DNA of 64,000 nt from Actinomycetota bacterium (GCA_020161845.1 JAIUNK010000003.1:62001-126000), one strand, 5' to 3'; positions 27,816-37,080 are shown, counted from the stretch's first letter. Notes: generated by a model from the sequence alone, not told the origin. Numbers and translations: made by a program.

Positions 27816-28201
27816 TCTACGTCGATACCTCGGCCCTGGCCAAACTTGTCGTCGACGAAGCGGAGTCAGCCGCGCTTTCGGCCTGGCTGGACGAGCGCGC
27901 CGACGAAATCTTGGCCACGAGCATCCTGACGAGAGTCGAACTCGTCCGGGCCGCGACCCGGCATTCTGCCCAGGCGCGTCTCGCGGCGCTCGCGCTGCTG
28001 GGCGAGCTGGCGCTCATCCCGCTCGACCCCGTGGTCGCCGACATCGCGTGGGCGCTCGAACCCGCCACCCTTCGCAGCCTCGACGCCATTCACGTCGCGA
28101 GTGCGACGACGCTGAGCGGGGACGCGGTGATGGTCGCGTACGACGAACGGCTCTTAGCGGCCGCCCGAAACGCCGGTCTGGCGTGCGAATCGCCGCGCTG
28201 A
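27812..28201 (+). CDS. vapC: VapC-type PIN-domain ribonuclease toxin
   Basis: This 129-residue PIN domain protein has the first acidic residue in MIYVDTSALAKLVVDE (D5), a second in TRVELVRAA (Glu), and the third and fourth in SLDAIHVASA and AYDERLLAAA. All four metal-binding acids are present, so it should be active. It cleaves RNA, in many VapCs tRNA or rRNA. It is translationally coupled to the antitoxin. Confidence 0.9.
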   Translation: MIYVDTSALAKLVVDEAESAALSAWLDERADEILATSILTRVELVRAATRHSAQARLAALALLGELALIPLDPVVADIAWALEPATLRSLDAIHVASATTLSGDAVMVAYDERLLAAARNAGLACESPR

Positions 28202-28240
28202 GGGGCCCCGTCTACATCCCAGAGCCACATCGAGGGTCCT

Positions 28241-28264
28241 GGGGACACCCTTTTTGGTGGCCCC
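28241..28264. terminator. Hairpin between convergent genes
   Basis: GGGGACACC (28241-28249) pairs with GGTGGCCCC (28256-28264) with one mismatch, around the loop CTTTTT. It lies 40 bases past the vapC stop and may end that transcript. Confidence 0.45.
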
Positions 28265-28280
28265 TCGCCTGCACAAGGTG

Positions 28281-28307
28281 CCCCTGGGACGCAGACGTGT
28301 CCAGGGG
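28281..28307. terminator. Hairpin just past the zinc peptidase stop
   Basis: CCCCTGG (28281-28287) pairs with CCAGGGG (28301-28307) around a 13-base loop. It lies directly beyond the leftward peptidase stop and is a likely terminator for that gene, although no T-run is present. Confidence 0.45.
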
Positions 28308-29285
28308 TCAGAGCTGAGCCGCGCGTAACGTGTTGCAGCTGTTGATGTTCTGGCTGTTGTAGCCGTTCATGAACCAGCGCATCCGCTGCTCCGAGGTGCC
28401 GTGCGTGAAGTTCTCGGGGCTGACCCGGCCCTGCGTCTTCTTCTGGATCCGGTCGTCGCCGACGGCGCTGGCCGCCGACAGGGCGTCCTTGATCTGCTGC
28501 TGCGTGATCGGCTTGAGCAGTGTCGTGCCGTTGGCGTCCTTGGTGGTGGAGGCGTCCTTGACCCACATGCCGGCCAGGCAGTCGGCCATCAGCTCGACCC
28601 GGACCCCGCCGCTGGCCGGGCCCTGCGGGTCCTGCTGGGCGGCATCCAGGACACCGAGTCGGTCCTGCACCGCGTGACCGTATTCGTGGGCCACGACGTA
28701 CATCTGCGCGAGCGGGCCGCCGCTGGAGCCGAACCGCTGCTGCAGGATCTGGAAGAACGACGCGTCGATGTAGATCGACTTGTCCAGGGGGCAATAGAAC
28801 GGGCCGACCTGGTTGGACGCCGTGCCGCAGGCGGACTGGGTCTGGCCGCTGTAGACGATGGTCTTCGGCGCCTGCCACGGGGGGTTCCCCTTCACCGAGG
28901 CCGGATAGACCTTGGTCCAGTAGTCGAACAGGCTGTTCTCGGTGGCGATGATCCGGCACTCGTCGTCGCGGTTGGCGTCGGCGCCGGTCTTGCACTTGGT
29001 GGCCAGCGCACCCGCATTGACCTGACCGGCGCCGCCGACGCGGGAGGGGTTCAGCGCGTTGCCGCCGCGGCCGAGGTCCCCGCCGCCCTGGGTCTGCTGG
29101 GGTTGCGGCGCCGGCTGGGACTGGCTGGTGGTATCGGGGTTGCCGCCCATCAGCAGGTACAGAATCAGGGCGATCACGCCGAGGATGCCGCCACCCCCGC
29201 CGATGACCATGCCCCCGCGGCCCCTGCCGCCGCCCCCGGTGCCGATCCGCGAGGTGTCCAGCTGGGCGTCGTCGTTGAAGGTCAT
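28308..29285 (-). CDS. Neutral zinc metallopeptidase (YpfJ/KPN_02809 family), membrane-anchored
   Basis: This 325-residue protein has a Gly/Arg-rich N-terminus, one membrane segment (about residues 31-47, GGGGILGVIALILYLLMGG), a Gln/Pro/Gly-rich linker, then the extracellular domain. It contains FYCPLDKSIYIDASFF and the zinc motif HEYGH at 200-204, with the third ligand probably in VELMADCLAGMWV. ATG 29285 is chosen for the adjacent AGGAGG; the frame remains open to 29576 but only as a shadow. Function in bacteria is unknown; the family is common in actinobacteria. Confidence 0.9.
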   Translation of the reverse strand: MTFNDDAQLDTSRIGTGGGGRGRGGMVIGGGGGILGVIALILYLLMGGNPDTTSQSQPAPQPQQTQGGGDLGRGGNALNPSRVGGAGQVNAGALATKCKTGADANRDDECRIIATENSLFDYWTKVYPASVKGNPPWQAPKTIVYSGQTQSACGTASNQVGPFYCPLDKSIYIDASFFQILQQRFGSSGGPLAQMYVVAHEYGHAVQDRLGVLDAAQQDPQGPASGGVRVELMADCLAGMWVKDASTTKDANGTTLLKPITQQQIKDALSAASAVGDDRIQKKTQGRVSPENFTHGTSEQRMRWFMNGYNSQNINSCNTLRAAQL

Positions 29286-29394
29286 GCGCGAGGTCCTCCT
29301 GATCGGCGCCCGATGCGGAGTGCAGGGGCCTGACCAGTAGAGTAGCCAGGCGTGCCGCACCTCGCATCGCGGCGGACCGACAGGAGAGGGCCCC

Positions 29395-30993
29395 GTGATC
29401 ACCGCGACCGGCATCGAACTACGCGCCGGGAGCCGGCTGTTGCTGTCGGAGGCCACTTTTCGCGTCGGTGCGGGGGACCGGATCGGCCTGGTCGGCCGCA
29501 ATGGCGCCGGAAAGACGACCCTGACCAAGGCCCTGGCCGGGTGGAACCAGCCCGCCGCGGGCACGGTCACGCGCACGGGTGACGTCGGCTACCTGCCGCA
29601 GGACCCCCGCGACGGCGACCTGCACGTGCTGGCGCGGCACCGGATTCTCTCGGCGCGCGGCCTCGATGAGATCGTCCGCGCGATGCACGAGACCGAAGGC
29701 GCGATGGCCAGCGCGGATCCGCAGACGCACGAGCGGGCGATGGCCCGCTACCCCAAGCTGCAGGCGCGCTTCGACGCCGCCGGGGGGTATGCCGCCGAGT
29801 CCGAGGCCGCGACGATCGCCGCCGCGCTCGGGCTCGAGGACCGGGTGCTCGGGCAGCGCTTGGAGACGCTGTCCGGGGGCCAGCGGCGGCGCGTGGAGCT
29901 CGCCCGGATCCTGTTCTCCGGGGCCCCCACGCTGCTGCTCGACGAGCCCACGAACCACCTCGACGCCGACTCGATCGCCTGGCTGCGGGACCATCTCAAG
30001 GTCTCCAAGGGCGGCCTCATGGTCATCAGCCACGACGTCAACCTGCTCGATGAGGTGGTCAACAAGGTCTACCACCTGGATGCCAACCGGGCCGAGCTGG
30101 ACCAATACAACGTCGGCTGGAAGACCTACCTGACCCAGCGCGAGACCGACGAGAAGCGCCGCAAGCGCGAGCGCGCCAACGCCGAAAAGAAGGCCGGCGT
30201 GCTGATGGCCCAGGCCGACAAGATGCGCGCCAAGGCGACTAAGGCGACCGCGGCCCAGAACATGGCCCGCCGCGCCGAGCGGCTGCTGGCGGGCGTGGAG
30301 GGGGAGCGGCAGCACGACAAGGTCGCCCGGCTGCGGTTCCCCGACCCCGCGCCCTGCGGCAAGACGCCACTACGAGCCTCCGGCCTGTCCCGCAATTACG
30401 GCTCGCTGGAGGTGTTCACCGACGTCGACCTGGCCATCGACCGGGGCAGCAAGGTCGTCGTGCTCGGGCTCAACGGCGCCGGGAAGACGACGCTGCTGCG
30501 CATCCTTGCCGGCCTCGACACCCCCGACACCGGGCAGGTCGAGCCGGGCCACGGGCTGAAGATCGGCTACTACGCCCAGGAGCACGAGAACCTCGACATC
30601 GAGCGCACCGTGCTGGAGAACATGAAGACGGCGGCGCCGGACCTCGGCGAAACCGACGTCCGCAAGATCCTGGGCAGCTTCCTGTTCTCCGGGGACGACG
30701 TGGACAAGCCCGCCGCGGTGCTCTCCGGCGGGGAGAAGACCCGCTTGTCCCTCGCCACCCTCGTCGTGAGCAGCGCGAACGTGCTGCTGCTCGACGAGCC
30801 GACGAACAACCTCGACCCCGCCAGCCGCGCCGAGATCCTCGGCGCGTTGCGCACCTTCGCCGGGGCCGTCGTGCTGGTCAGTCACGACGAGGGCGCGGTG
30901 GCCGCGCTCGAACCCGAGCGAGTGCTGCTGCTGCCCGACGGTGTCGAAGACCTCTGGAACGAGGACTACCTCGACCTCATCGCCCTCGCCTGA
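29395..30993 (+). CDS. ABC-F family ribosome-associated ATPase
   Basis: This 532-residue protein has two ABC cassettes and no membrane spans. Cassette 1 has GRNGAGKTTL (about 40-49) and LSGGQRRRVELARIL; cassette 2 has GLNGAGKTTL (about 358-367) and LSGGEKTRLSLATLV. Between them lies the charged helical P-site tRNA-interaction linker (EKRRKRERANAEKKAG and following). ABC-F proteins act on the ribosome, from translation control (EttA, Uup) to antibiotic protection. Which applies cannot be told from sequence alone. GTG 29395 follows an AGGAGAGGG site. Confidence 0.92.
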   Translation: MITATGIELRAGSRLLLSEATFRVGAGDRIGLVGRNGAGKTTLTKALAGWNQPAAGTVTRTGDVGYLPQDPRDGDLHVLARHRILSARGLDEIVRAMHETEGAMASADPQTHERAMARYPKLQARFDAAGGYAAESEAATIAAALGLEDRVLGQRLETLSGGQRRRVELARILFSGAPTLLLDEPTNHLDADSIAWLRDHLKVSKGGLMVISHDVNLLDEVVNKVYHLDANRAELDQYNVGWKTYLTQRETDEKRRKRERANAEKKAGVLMAQADKMRAKATKATAAQNMARRAERLLAGVEGERQHDKVARLRFPDPAPCGKTPLRASGLSRNYGSLEVFTDVDLAIDRGSKVVVLGLNGAGKTTLLRILAGLDTPDTGQVEPGHGLKIGYYAQEHENLDIERTVLENMKTAAPDLGETDVRKILGSFLFSGDDVDKPAAVLSGGEKTRLSLATLVVSSANVLLLDEPTNNLDPASRAEILGALRTFAGAVVLVSHDEGAVAALEPERVLLLPDGVEDLWNEDYLDLIALA

Positions 30994-31011
30994 GGCTCGC
31001 CCGGACGGGCA

Positions 31012-31017
31012 TAGGCT
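31012..31017 (+). promoter_or_regulatory. Probable -10 box of a leaderless promoter
   Basis: TAGGCT ends 6 bases before the GTG start at 31024, with no ribosome site. It lies in the 30-base gap after the ABC-F gene, so the enoyl-CoA hydratase-like gene has its own start of transcription. Confidence 0.5.
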
Positions 31018-31023
31018 CGGAGG

Positions 31024-31884
31024 GTGACCGAGCACCCGTCGTACGACGCCGCCGAACACCGCCCCCACCCGCACCTGGCCGTACGTCGGGAGGGGCCCGT
31101 CCTGCACGTGCGGCTCGACAACCCCACCCGCCTCAACGCGCAGACCCCCTCGCTGTGGCTGGCGCTGGCGGAGGTGGCGCGCACGATCCCGGACGACGTC
31201 CGCGTGGTGGACCTCACCGGGACCGGTCCGACCTTCTCGGCCGGGCTGGACCGGTCGATGCTGACCCCCGGCGGGGTGACCGGCGAGCCGGACCTCATCG
31301 CCATGTGCGTCACCGACCCGGACGGCGCGGCGACCACCATCGGGCGTTACCAGGAGGCGTTCACGCTCTGGCGGGACGCCAAACCTCTCGTCGTCGCCGC
31401 CGTCCAGGGTCACGCCGTCGGGGCCGGCTTCCAGCTCGCGCTCGGCGCCGACCTGCGCATCGTTGCCGACGATGTCCAGTTCCGGATGGCCGAGACGAGC
31501 TTGGGGCTGGTGCCGGACCTCGGTGGTACGGCGGCGCTGGTGGAGCTCTTGGGCTACCCGCGGGCCCTCGAGCTCTGCGTGACTTCGCGGTCGATGGGCG
31601 CGGCCGAGGCGGTCGCCACGGGGTTGGCCACTCTCGCCGTGCCCGCCGCGGAGTTGGCCTCGGCCACGGCCGATCTGGTCGCGGCCCTGTTGGCCGCGCC
31701 CCCGGCGGCGGCCGTCGCGACGAAGCTGCTGCTATCCCGCGCCGGCTCGACCCCGCGCGCGCAGCAGCTCGCGGCGGAGCGGTCCGCCCAGACCGTGCTC
31801 ATCGGCACGATGGCGCGGGCGATGCGGGGCATGGCAACCGGCGGCGGCACGGACGACGCGGCCGATGCTGGGGGCGCTCGGTGA
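31024..31884 (+). CDS. Enoyl-CoA hydratase/isomerase-family protein
   Basis: This 286-residue crotonase-fold protein has VRLDNPTRLNAQTPSLW at the N-terminus, GTGPTFSAGLDRSML (oxyanion region) near 66-80, and VAAVQGHAVGAGFQLALGAD near 126-145, followed by MAETSLGLVPDLGGTAALVE. The typical glutamates are partly replaced (ETSLGLVPD holds one), so hydratase or isomerase activity cannot be decided. It overlaps the ABC exporter gene by 4 bases, an odd pairing that may only reflect transcript economy. Confidence 0.88.
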   Translation: MTEHPSYDAAEHRPHPHLAVRREGPVLHVRLDNPTRLNAQTPSLWLALAEVARTIPDDVRVVDLTGTGPTFSAGLDRSMLTPGGVTGEPDLIAMCVTDPDGAATTIGRYQEAFTLWRDAKPLVVAAVQGHAVGAGFQLALGADLRIVADDVQFRMAETSLGLVPDLGGTAALVELLGYPRALELCVTSRSMGAAEAVATGLATLAVPAAELASATADLVAALLAAPPAAAVATKLLLSRAGSTPRAQQLAAERSAQTVLIGTMARAMRGMATGGGTDDAADAGGAR

Positions 31885-33857
31885 CCGTTTCCCCCTTCAT
31901 GACCATGCGGTCCATGTCCCGGGACCGCCTGTCCGGCAAGCGGCTCAAGGACGGCACGATCCGTCGCGTGGTCGGCTACGCCAGCCGCATGCGCGGCCGG
32001 ATCGCGGCCTTCCTGGTGCTCGTCGTGGCGGACTCGCTGCTGGTGGCGGTGCCACCGCTGCTCCTGAAGTCCATCGTGGACCGCGGCGTGCTGGGTGGCG
32101 ACAGCGGACTCGTCGTACGGCTGTCCCTCGTCGTCGCCGTCGTCGCCGTCGCGGAGGCGATCCTCACGGTGGCGCAGCGCTGGTGCTCCAGCACGATCGG
32201 CGAGGGCCTCATCTACCGCCTGCGCACCCAGGTCTTCGACCACGTCTCCAACCAGCCGATCGCGTTCTTCACCCGCGCCCAGACCGGCGCGCTGGTCTCG
32301 CGGCTCAACACCGACGTCATCGGCGCCCAGCAGGCGTTCACCTCGACGCTGTCCGGGGTGGTCAGCAACTCCGTGGTGCTCGTGGTGATCGTCGCGACGA
32401 TGGCCACCTTGTCCTGGCAGCTCACGCTGGCCTCCGTCCTGCTCTTCCCGCTGTTCCTGATCCCGGCCCGGCGGATGGGCACCCGGCTGTCGGAGCTGAC
32501 CCGGCAGTCGATGAACCTCAACGCCGACCTCGGCAACCGGATGACCGAGCGGTTCAACGTCGCCGGGGCGCTGCTGGTGAAGCTGTTCGGTCGGCCCGCG
32601 CAGGAATCGGGGGAGTACGCCGAGCGCGCCGGGGCCGTCCGCGACATCGGCGTCCGGATCGCGATGAACCGGTCGGTGTTCATGGTGCTGCTGACGCTGC
32701 TGGCCTCGCTGGCGACGGCGCTCGTGTACGGCGTGGGGGGCGTGCTCGCCGTGCAAGGCGGTCTCACCGTGGGCACCCTGTTGGCCCTGACCGCGCTGCT
32801 GGCCCGGCTCTATTCCCCCCTGATCGCGCTCTCCAACGTGCGGGTCGACGTGCTGACGGCGCTGGTCAGCTTCGAGCGGGTCTTCGAGGTGCTCGACCTG
32901 CCGCCGCTGGTCGCCGAGCACCCCCATCCCGTCGCGTTGCCCGATCGGGTGCTGGACGTCGAGTTCGACGCGGTGTCCTTCCGCTACCCCAGCGCCGACG
33001 AGATCTCGCTGGCCTCGCTGGAGGGGACCGCGACGGGGGACCGGGCCGGCGGCGGCGAGGTGCTGCGGGACGTCGCGTTCCGGGTCGCACCCGGCCAGCT
33101 GGTCGCCCTGGTCGGGCCGAGTGGCGCCGGCAAGACGACGATCACCTCGCTGGTGTCCCGGCTCTACGACCCGACCGGGGGCGCGGTGCGGATCGGCGGC
33201 GTCGACCTGCGCGAGGCGTCCTTCGCGAGCCTGCGCGCCGGCGTCGGAGTGGTCACCCAGGAGGCGCACCTGTTCCACGACACGATCGAGGCGAACCTGC
33301 GGTACGCCCGACCGGAGGCGACCGAGGCCGAGCTGGTGGCGGCCCTGCGCGCGGCCCAGGTGTGGGAGCTGGTCGCGAGTCTGCCGGAGGGGCTGGCGAC
33401 GGTGGTCGGGGATCGAGGCCATCGGCTGTCCGGTGGGGAGAAGCAGCGCCTGGCCATCGCGCGGCTGCTGCTCAAGGGGCCCGGGGTCATCGTGCTCGAT
33501 GAGGCCACCGCGCACCTGGATTCGGAGTCCGAGGCCGCGGTCCAGCAGGCCCTCGACGCGGCCCTGTCCGGGCGCACGGCCCTGGTGATCGCCCACCGGC
33601 TCTCGACGGTTCGCGATGCCGACCAGATCCTGGTGGTGGCCGGCGGAAGGATCGTGCAGCGCGGCACCCACGAGGAGCTGCTGGCCACGGGCGGCCTGTA
33701 TGCCGACCTCTACACCACCCAGTTCCGGGACGCACCCTCGACGACCGAAGCCACAGGCGTGGCCGCGGGGGGCGTCCACACCTACAGCGGGCGGCCCCGG
33801 GTCCGGATCGACACGCCGACTGCCGATCTCTTAGACGACCTGCGAGGCGACCGGTGA
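31881..33857 (+). CDS. ABC exporter, fused membrane and ATPase domains (MsbA/LmrA type)
   Basis: This 658-residue half-transporter has six membrane spans in residues about 38-320 (from AAFLVLVVADSLLVAVPPLL to LALTALLARLYSPLIALSNV) and a cytosolic ATPase. The ATPase carries Walker A GPSGAGKTTIT, Q-loop VVTQEAHLFHDTIEANLRYA, signature RLSGGEKQRLAIARLLL, Walker B VIVLDEATAHLD and H-loop IAHRLSTVRD. It should homodimerise. GTG 31881 overlaps the previous stop (GTGA); an ATG at 31899 is the alternative. Substrates of this class are lipids or drugs. Confidence 0.93.
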   Translation: MTVSPFMTMRSMSRDRLSGKRLKDGTIRRVVGYASRMRGRIAAFLVLVVADSLLVAVPPLLLKSIVDRGVLGGDSGLVVRLSLVVAVVAVAEAILTVAQRWCSSTIGEGLIYRLRTQVFDHVSNQPIAFFTRAQTGALVSRLNTDVIGAQQAFTSTLSGVVSNSVVLVVIVATMATLSWQLTLASVLLFPLFLIPARRMGTRLSELTRQSMNLNADLGNRMTERFNVAGALLVKLFGRPAQESGEYAERAGAVRDIGVRIAMNRSVFMVLLTLLASLATALVYGVGGVLAVQGGLTVGTLLALTALLARLYSPLIALSNVRVDVLTALVSFERVFEVLDLPPLVAEHPHPVALPDRVLDVEFDAVSFRYPSADEISLASLEGTATGDRAGGGEVLRDVAFRVAPGQLVALVGPSGAGKTTITSLVSRLYDPTGGAVRIGGVDLREASFASLRAGVGVVTQEAHLFHDTIEANLRYARPEATEAELVAALRAAQVWELVASLPEGLATVVGDRGHRLSGGEKQRLAIARLLLKGPGVIVLDEATAHLDSESEAAVQQALDAALSGRTALVIAHRLSTVRDADQILVVAGGRIVQRGTHEELLATGGLYADLYTTQFRDAPSTTEATGVAAGGVHTYSGRPRVRIDTPTADLLDDLRGDR

Positions 33858-33886
33858 GCCTCTGGCACCTGCCTCGTCGCGAAAAG

Positions 33887-34297
33887 TCAGCGCGACGTGG
33901 GCTGGGTCGTGACGAGTTCGATGCTGCACAACGGACCTGGAGCCCGGGCAATCCGGCGGTCTCCCGTGATGAGCGCTGCCTGCATGGCCTCGGCTAACGC
34001 GACATATGACGCGTCGTAAACCGTGAGGTCCTCTCGCAGCTCCCAGCAGCGCTCGATCAGCACGGTGGGGTCGACGCGCTGCAGCGGCAGCACCCGCAGA
34101 TCGTCCACAGCAAGTGCCGCCCGGCGAGCGTCCAGCTGACCGCTGCGGGCAAGGCCCCGCCAGACGGAGAGCACCTCGAGGTCGATGATGCTCGGGGCCG
34201 CGAGGTCCTCACCACGCAGCCGGGCCCGCAGTGCGTCGCCATTCGCGCCGTCATCGAGAAGCGCGACGGCGAGGATACTGGCGTCAACGACGAGCAC
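33887..34297 (-). CDS. vapC: VapC-type PIN-domain toxin
   Basis: This 136-residue PIN protein has D5 in MLVVDASILAVALLDDG, the second acid in SIIDLEVLSVWRGLA, and DASYVALAEAM plus ITGDRRIARAPG with the remaining acidic positions, so the metal site looks intact. GTG/ATG-proximal sequence overlaps the antitoxin's 3' end by 14 bases. It converges with the ABC exporter gene, with only 29 bases between stops. Confidence 0.88.
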   Translation of the reverse strand: MLVVDASILAVALLDDGANGDALRARLRGEDLAAPSIIDLEVLSVWRGLARSGQLDARRAALAVDDLRVLPLQRVDPTVLIERCWELREDLTVYDASYVALAEAMQAALITGDRRIARAPGPLCSIELVTTQPTSR

Positions 34298-34514
34298 GCT
34301 CGAACCGCAGCGCGCTCACTGCGTCCGTCAGGGCCAGCTTCCCGCCCGCGCGGCTACCGGCCCGGTCGAAGATCTCCTCCAGCGTCGGCTGCGAAGCCTC
34401 CCGGATGAGCCGCGACCGCAAGTACTCCTGCAGCGATTGGCCCGCTGCAGCAGCTCGCGCTCGGAGCACGGCGTGAGTCTCCTCGGGGACATCCTTGATC
34501 TGAACGTTCGGCAT
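34284..34514 (-). CDS. FitA/VapB-type ribbon-helix-helix antitoxin
   Basis: This 76-residue protein begins MPNVQIKDVPEETHAVLRAR and continues AAAAGQSLQEYLRSRLIREA, the RHH pattern of FitA-like antitoxins; the tail (FDRAGSRAGGKLALTDAVSA) contacts the toxin in relatives. ATG 34514 is preferred over 34553 since the RHH strand starts here and GGAG lies just upstream. A direct repeat GGAGCCATG flanks the start, which could confuse initiation between two ATGs. Confidence 0.85.
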   Translation of the reverse strand: MPNVQIKDVPEETHAVLRARAAAAGQSLQEYLRSRLIREASQPTLEEIFDRAGSRAGGKLALTDAVSALRFERARR

Positions 34515-34625
34515 GGCTCCATCATGGCTCCGTCCCAGCCAGAATGGAACCACACGGCCACCGCTACGGGCCCGGGCGCATGCCCAGGCGCAGTTGAGTG
34601 CGACTTTCGTCGAGGGGCAGGTGCC

Positions 34626-35825
34626 CTATGGCGGGTCGCCGACGCGATCGACATGGATGTGCCCGGTGGTTCCGTCCATCGTGACCAGGGTGCCGTCGGG
34701 GTAGCGGGTGGTGGCGTTCGGGACGGCGAGGATGGCTGGGATGCGGAGTTCGCGGGCGACGATCGCCGCATGAGAGAGCGCCCCGCCGGCCTCGGTGATG
34801 ATTCCGGCGGCGTGAGCGAACAGGGGCGTCCAGGCGGGGTCGCTGGCCTGACAGACGATGATGTCCCCTGGTCGCATTCGGTGGAAGTCGCGCGGTCCGG
34901 TCAGGACGCGAGTGGGGCCGGTCGCCGAACCCGGGCTTGCCGGGACGCCCGCGGTCGGTGAGCCGAGCGAGCATGGCCGATCGGCGTGCCGTTCCGGCCC
35001 GGTGAGGTGGGCGGTGATGGGTCGGGCCTGGAGGGTATGGATGCGCCCGCGGGAGATGGCCCACTCGATGTCTGCGGGGTAGCGGAGGACCGTCGTGATG
35101 TCAGCTCCGAGGCGGTCGAGCTCACGCACGGTGACGTCGTCGAGGCATGGTCGTTGTGCGGCCGGTAGCGGTGTGAGCCGAAGGGTGTCGCCGCACCGAT
35201 CGAGCCTGCTCCTGATGGTCCCCGCTCGGCGGCTCGTGATGCCGGTGTCGTCGAGGGTCCACGAGTCCGGGGTGATGGCCCCGCTGACGAGAGGGTCGCC
35301 AAGGCCGTGGGTGGCTTCGATGACGCGCGGGTGGTGGGTGAACACGACGCCTGAGACGTCCGCGTCGATGAATCGCTGGACCAGCACCGCCATCGCGGGC
35401 GGACCGCTTGCCGGGGTGGATTGGTGGTCGCGGTAGGCCATGGCTCGCGGCGACCGCAGCGAGGCCCAGCACCGAGCCACCGCCGCCGCGACGGCGTGGG
35501 TGCCCCGGACGGCCAAGATGGTGTCGTGCTGTCCGGCCCCCGAGGAGTGGGACCCGTCTTCCGTCGTACTCGAGGAGCGTACGGCCACGAACCCCTCGTC
35601 GGCTCCGCCCAGAAGGCGGGACAGGTGGACCTCGATGGCGGCCTGCAGCGCCGCGTCCGGTCGGTGCAGCGGGCGGGGCTCGGCGGTGTGGTGGCGTCGG
35701 TACTCGCTGAGCGGGATGACGAATCCGTCGGGGACATCGAAGCCGGCCCGCTGGAGTTGTGCCAGGGCGCTCGCTTTGCGACCGCTCGTGGCCGGCGTGG
35801 CCTCGCGCAGCGTCAGGAGGGTCAT
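34626..35825 (-). CDS. Compact PEP-utilising enzyme (PPDK/PEP-synthase-like) without a central domain
   Basis: This 399-residue protein joins an ATP-grasp PEP/pyruvate-binding domain (residues about 1-275) to a phosphohistidine swivel domain (about 305-395). The ATP-grasp half shows GRKASALAQLQRAGFDVPDG, FVAVRSSSTTEDGSHSSGAG, VLVQRFIDADVSGVVFTHHP and DIEWAISRGRIHTLQARPIT; the swivel half shows the phospho-acceptor H352 in TEAGGALSHAAIVARELRIP. PEP synthase and rifampin phosphotransferase are twice as long because they have a third, substrate-binding domain, absent here. It probably transfers phosphate from ATP to an unknown acceptor. Its ATG overlaps the phosphatase stop (ATGA). Confidence 0.85.
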   Translation of the reverse strand: MTLLTLREATPATSGRKASALAQLQRAGFDVPDGFVIPLSEYRRHHTAEPRPLHRPDAALQAAIEVHLSRLLGGADEGFVAVRSSSTTEDGSHSSGAGQHDTILAVRGTHAVAAAVARCWASLRSPRAMAYRDHQSTPASGPPAMAVLVQRFIDADVSGVVFTHHPRVIEATHGLGDPLVSGAITPDSWTLDDTGITSRRAGTIRSRLDRCGDTLRLTPLPAAQRPCLDDVTVRELDRLGADITTVLRYPADIEWAISRGRIHTLQARPITAHLTGPERHADRPCSLGSPTAGVPASPGSATGPTRVLTGPRDFHRMRPGDIIVCQASDPAWTPLFAHAAGIITEAGGALSHAAIVARELRIPAILAVPNATTRYPDGTLVTMDGTTGHIHVDRVGDPP

Positions 35826-36436
35826 GGCGGGGCCGTGTGGCTCGGGTCGGCGTCGGCAGCTGTCACGAGATGGCTCCGATCGTTGACGCAGACGACCGCC
35901 GCCGGCTCGCCCTCGACGTACTCGATGATGGTCAGCCCGGTATTGGCGATCCGCGCGAGGGAGAGCCACGCCCGAGGTGGCGCCTCGAGCGCCTCGCGAA
36001 CCAGCCATCCGACCGGGTAGGCATGCGTCACGAGCAGCTCGTGGGTGGAGCGTTGCCCCGGGCGAGGCGGCCGAGCAAACCTGCGCGTCAACCGGTGCGC
36101 GACAGCCGCATCCGCGGCGGCTTCGTGTTCGGAGTAGCCGTCGAAGAAGCCGGCCCACTCCGAGCTCCGGTCGGCGACCTTCGGCACGTGCGGGACGTGG
36201 TCGACCAGCTCGGTCGCCTCGTCGAGAAGAGCGCGCGGGAAGGTGGCGGCGATGATCGCGGCACTGTCGCGGGCTCGGGGCAGCGGTGAGTGCCAGATCG
36301 CATCGAGGGGGACCCGGCGCAGGCGATGGGCCAGCAGCTCGCACTGGACCCGGCCCTCATCGAGCAGGGTGCCGAGGGCGTCGGCCGCTCCGTGCCGTGC
36401 GATGTAGAGCGTGCGTACCGGCAAGGCGCTCACCAT
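35822..36436 (-). CDS. Histidine phosphatase (phosphoglycerate mutase-like) family protein
   Basis: This 204-residue protein has the catalytic RHG motif in TLYIARHGAADALG (R15-H16-G17), the conserved RxR region LPRARDSAAIIAATFP, and the second histidine in LLVTHAYPVGWLVREA. All catalytic residues for a phosphohistidine intermediate are present. It overlaps the gene on either side and is thus stoichiometrically linked to the PEP-utilising enzyme. A kinase/phosphatase couple acting on one metabolite or protein is an attractive reading but is inference. Confidence 0.88.
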   Translation of the reverse strand: MVSALPVRTLYIARHGAADALGTLLDEGRVQCELLAHRLRRVPLDAIWHSPLPRARDSAAIIAATFPRALLDEATELVDHVPHVPKVADRSSEWAGFFDGYSEHEAAADAAVAHRLTRRFARPPRPGQRSTHELLVTHAYPVGWLVREALEAPPRAWLSLARIANTGLTIIEYVEGEPAAVVCVNDRSHLVTAADADPSHTAPP

Positions 36437-37080
36437 CCGGCGTCGCGATGGCGATCGCGGCCCAGGCTACTGAGCAGATCCTGGTGCAGCTCCGCCCACA
36501 GGATGTGACACGACAGCAGCCCCACTCCGGTGACCCAGCGCAGCCCGTCGTCCCTGGCGCGCTCGATCGCAGCCTGGAACTGGGCGGGGTACCTGCCGAA
36601 CCTCGGCAACGTCACGATCAGCGGTGCAAGGACCTGCCGAAGCTCACCACCCATCGAGGACAACGAGCTGAGCAGCGCGGCGACGTCGTCCGTCCCGGAG
36701 GTTCCGAAGCCAGTGGTCGCCGCCGAGGTGGACTGCAGCTGCCATCGGGAGACGGTGCCCACGAACCGGTCGTTGAGCGGATCGAAGGCGTCGAGTGTGG
36801 CCCCAAGCACTCGCCCGGCATCACCACGGGCGGCCTCCGCGCGAAGGAGGGTCGCAAGCCGTAACGAGCCGGATTCGGTGATGATCCAGCCCGAACTGTC
36901 CCCGAAGGTGAACCGCTCGATGTGTCCGGCGGCCTCTGCGCGGCTCAGGGTGCGGTCGAGGACCGCATCAGCGACGAAGGCACGATCCACGATCGCGTCC
37001 CGGTCGGCGACCCCGGTCAGCCGGACCGACTGGAGCACCAACAGCTCCGGCTGGCCGGCCCGGTCAGGCACGAGCCGCAC
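36430..37080 (-). CDS. Unknown protein with winged-helix-like N-terminus
   Basis: This 216-residue protein overlaps its neighbours by 7 and 17 bases, so it is clearly part of the operon. Residues about 13-80 (LVLQSVRLTGVADRDAIVDR, then AAGHIERFTFGDSSGWIITE) look like a MarR-type winged helix in which a wing strand ends GWIITESG. The middle has a conserved-looking LDAFDPLNDRFVGTVSRWQL, and the rest is helical. I recognise no enzyme motif. It may sense the substrate or scaffold the two enzymes downstream. Confidence 0.6.
   Translation of the reverse strand: MRLVPDRAGQPELLVLQSVRLTGVADRDAIVDRAFVADAVLDRTLSRAEAAGHIERFTFGDSSGWIITESGSLRLATLLRAEAARGDAGRVLGATLDAFDPLNDRFVGTVSRWQLQSTSAATTGFGTSGTDDVAALLSSLSSMGGELRQVLAPLIVTLPRFGRYPAQFQAAIERARDDGLRWVTGVGLLSCHILWAELHQDLLSSLGRDRHRDAGW

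Noticed and set aside
34626-35825. Rifampin phosphotransferase or PEP synthase as the exact identity
   Set aside because: The protein is about half the required length and lacks a third substrate-binding domain.
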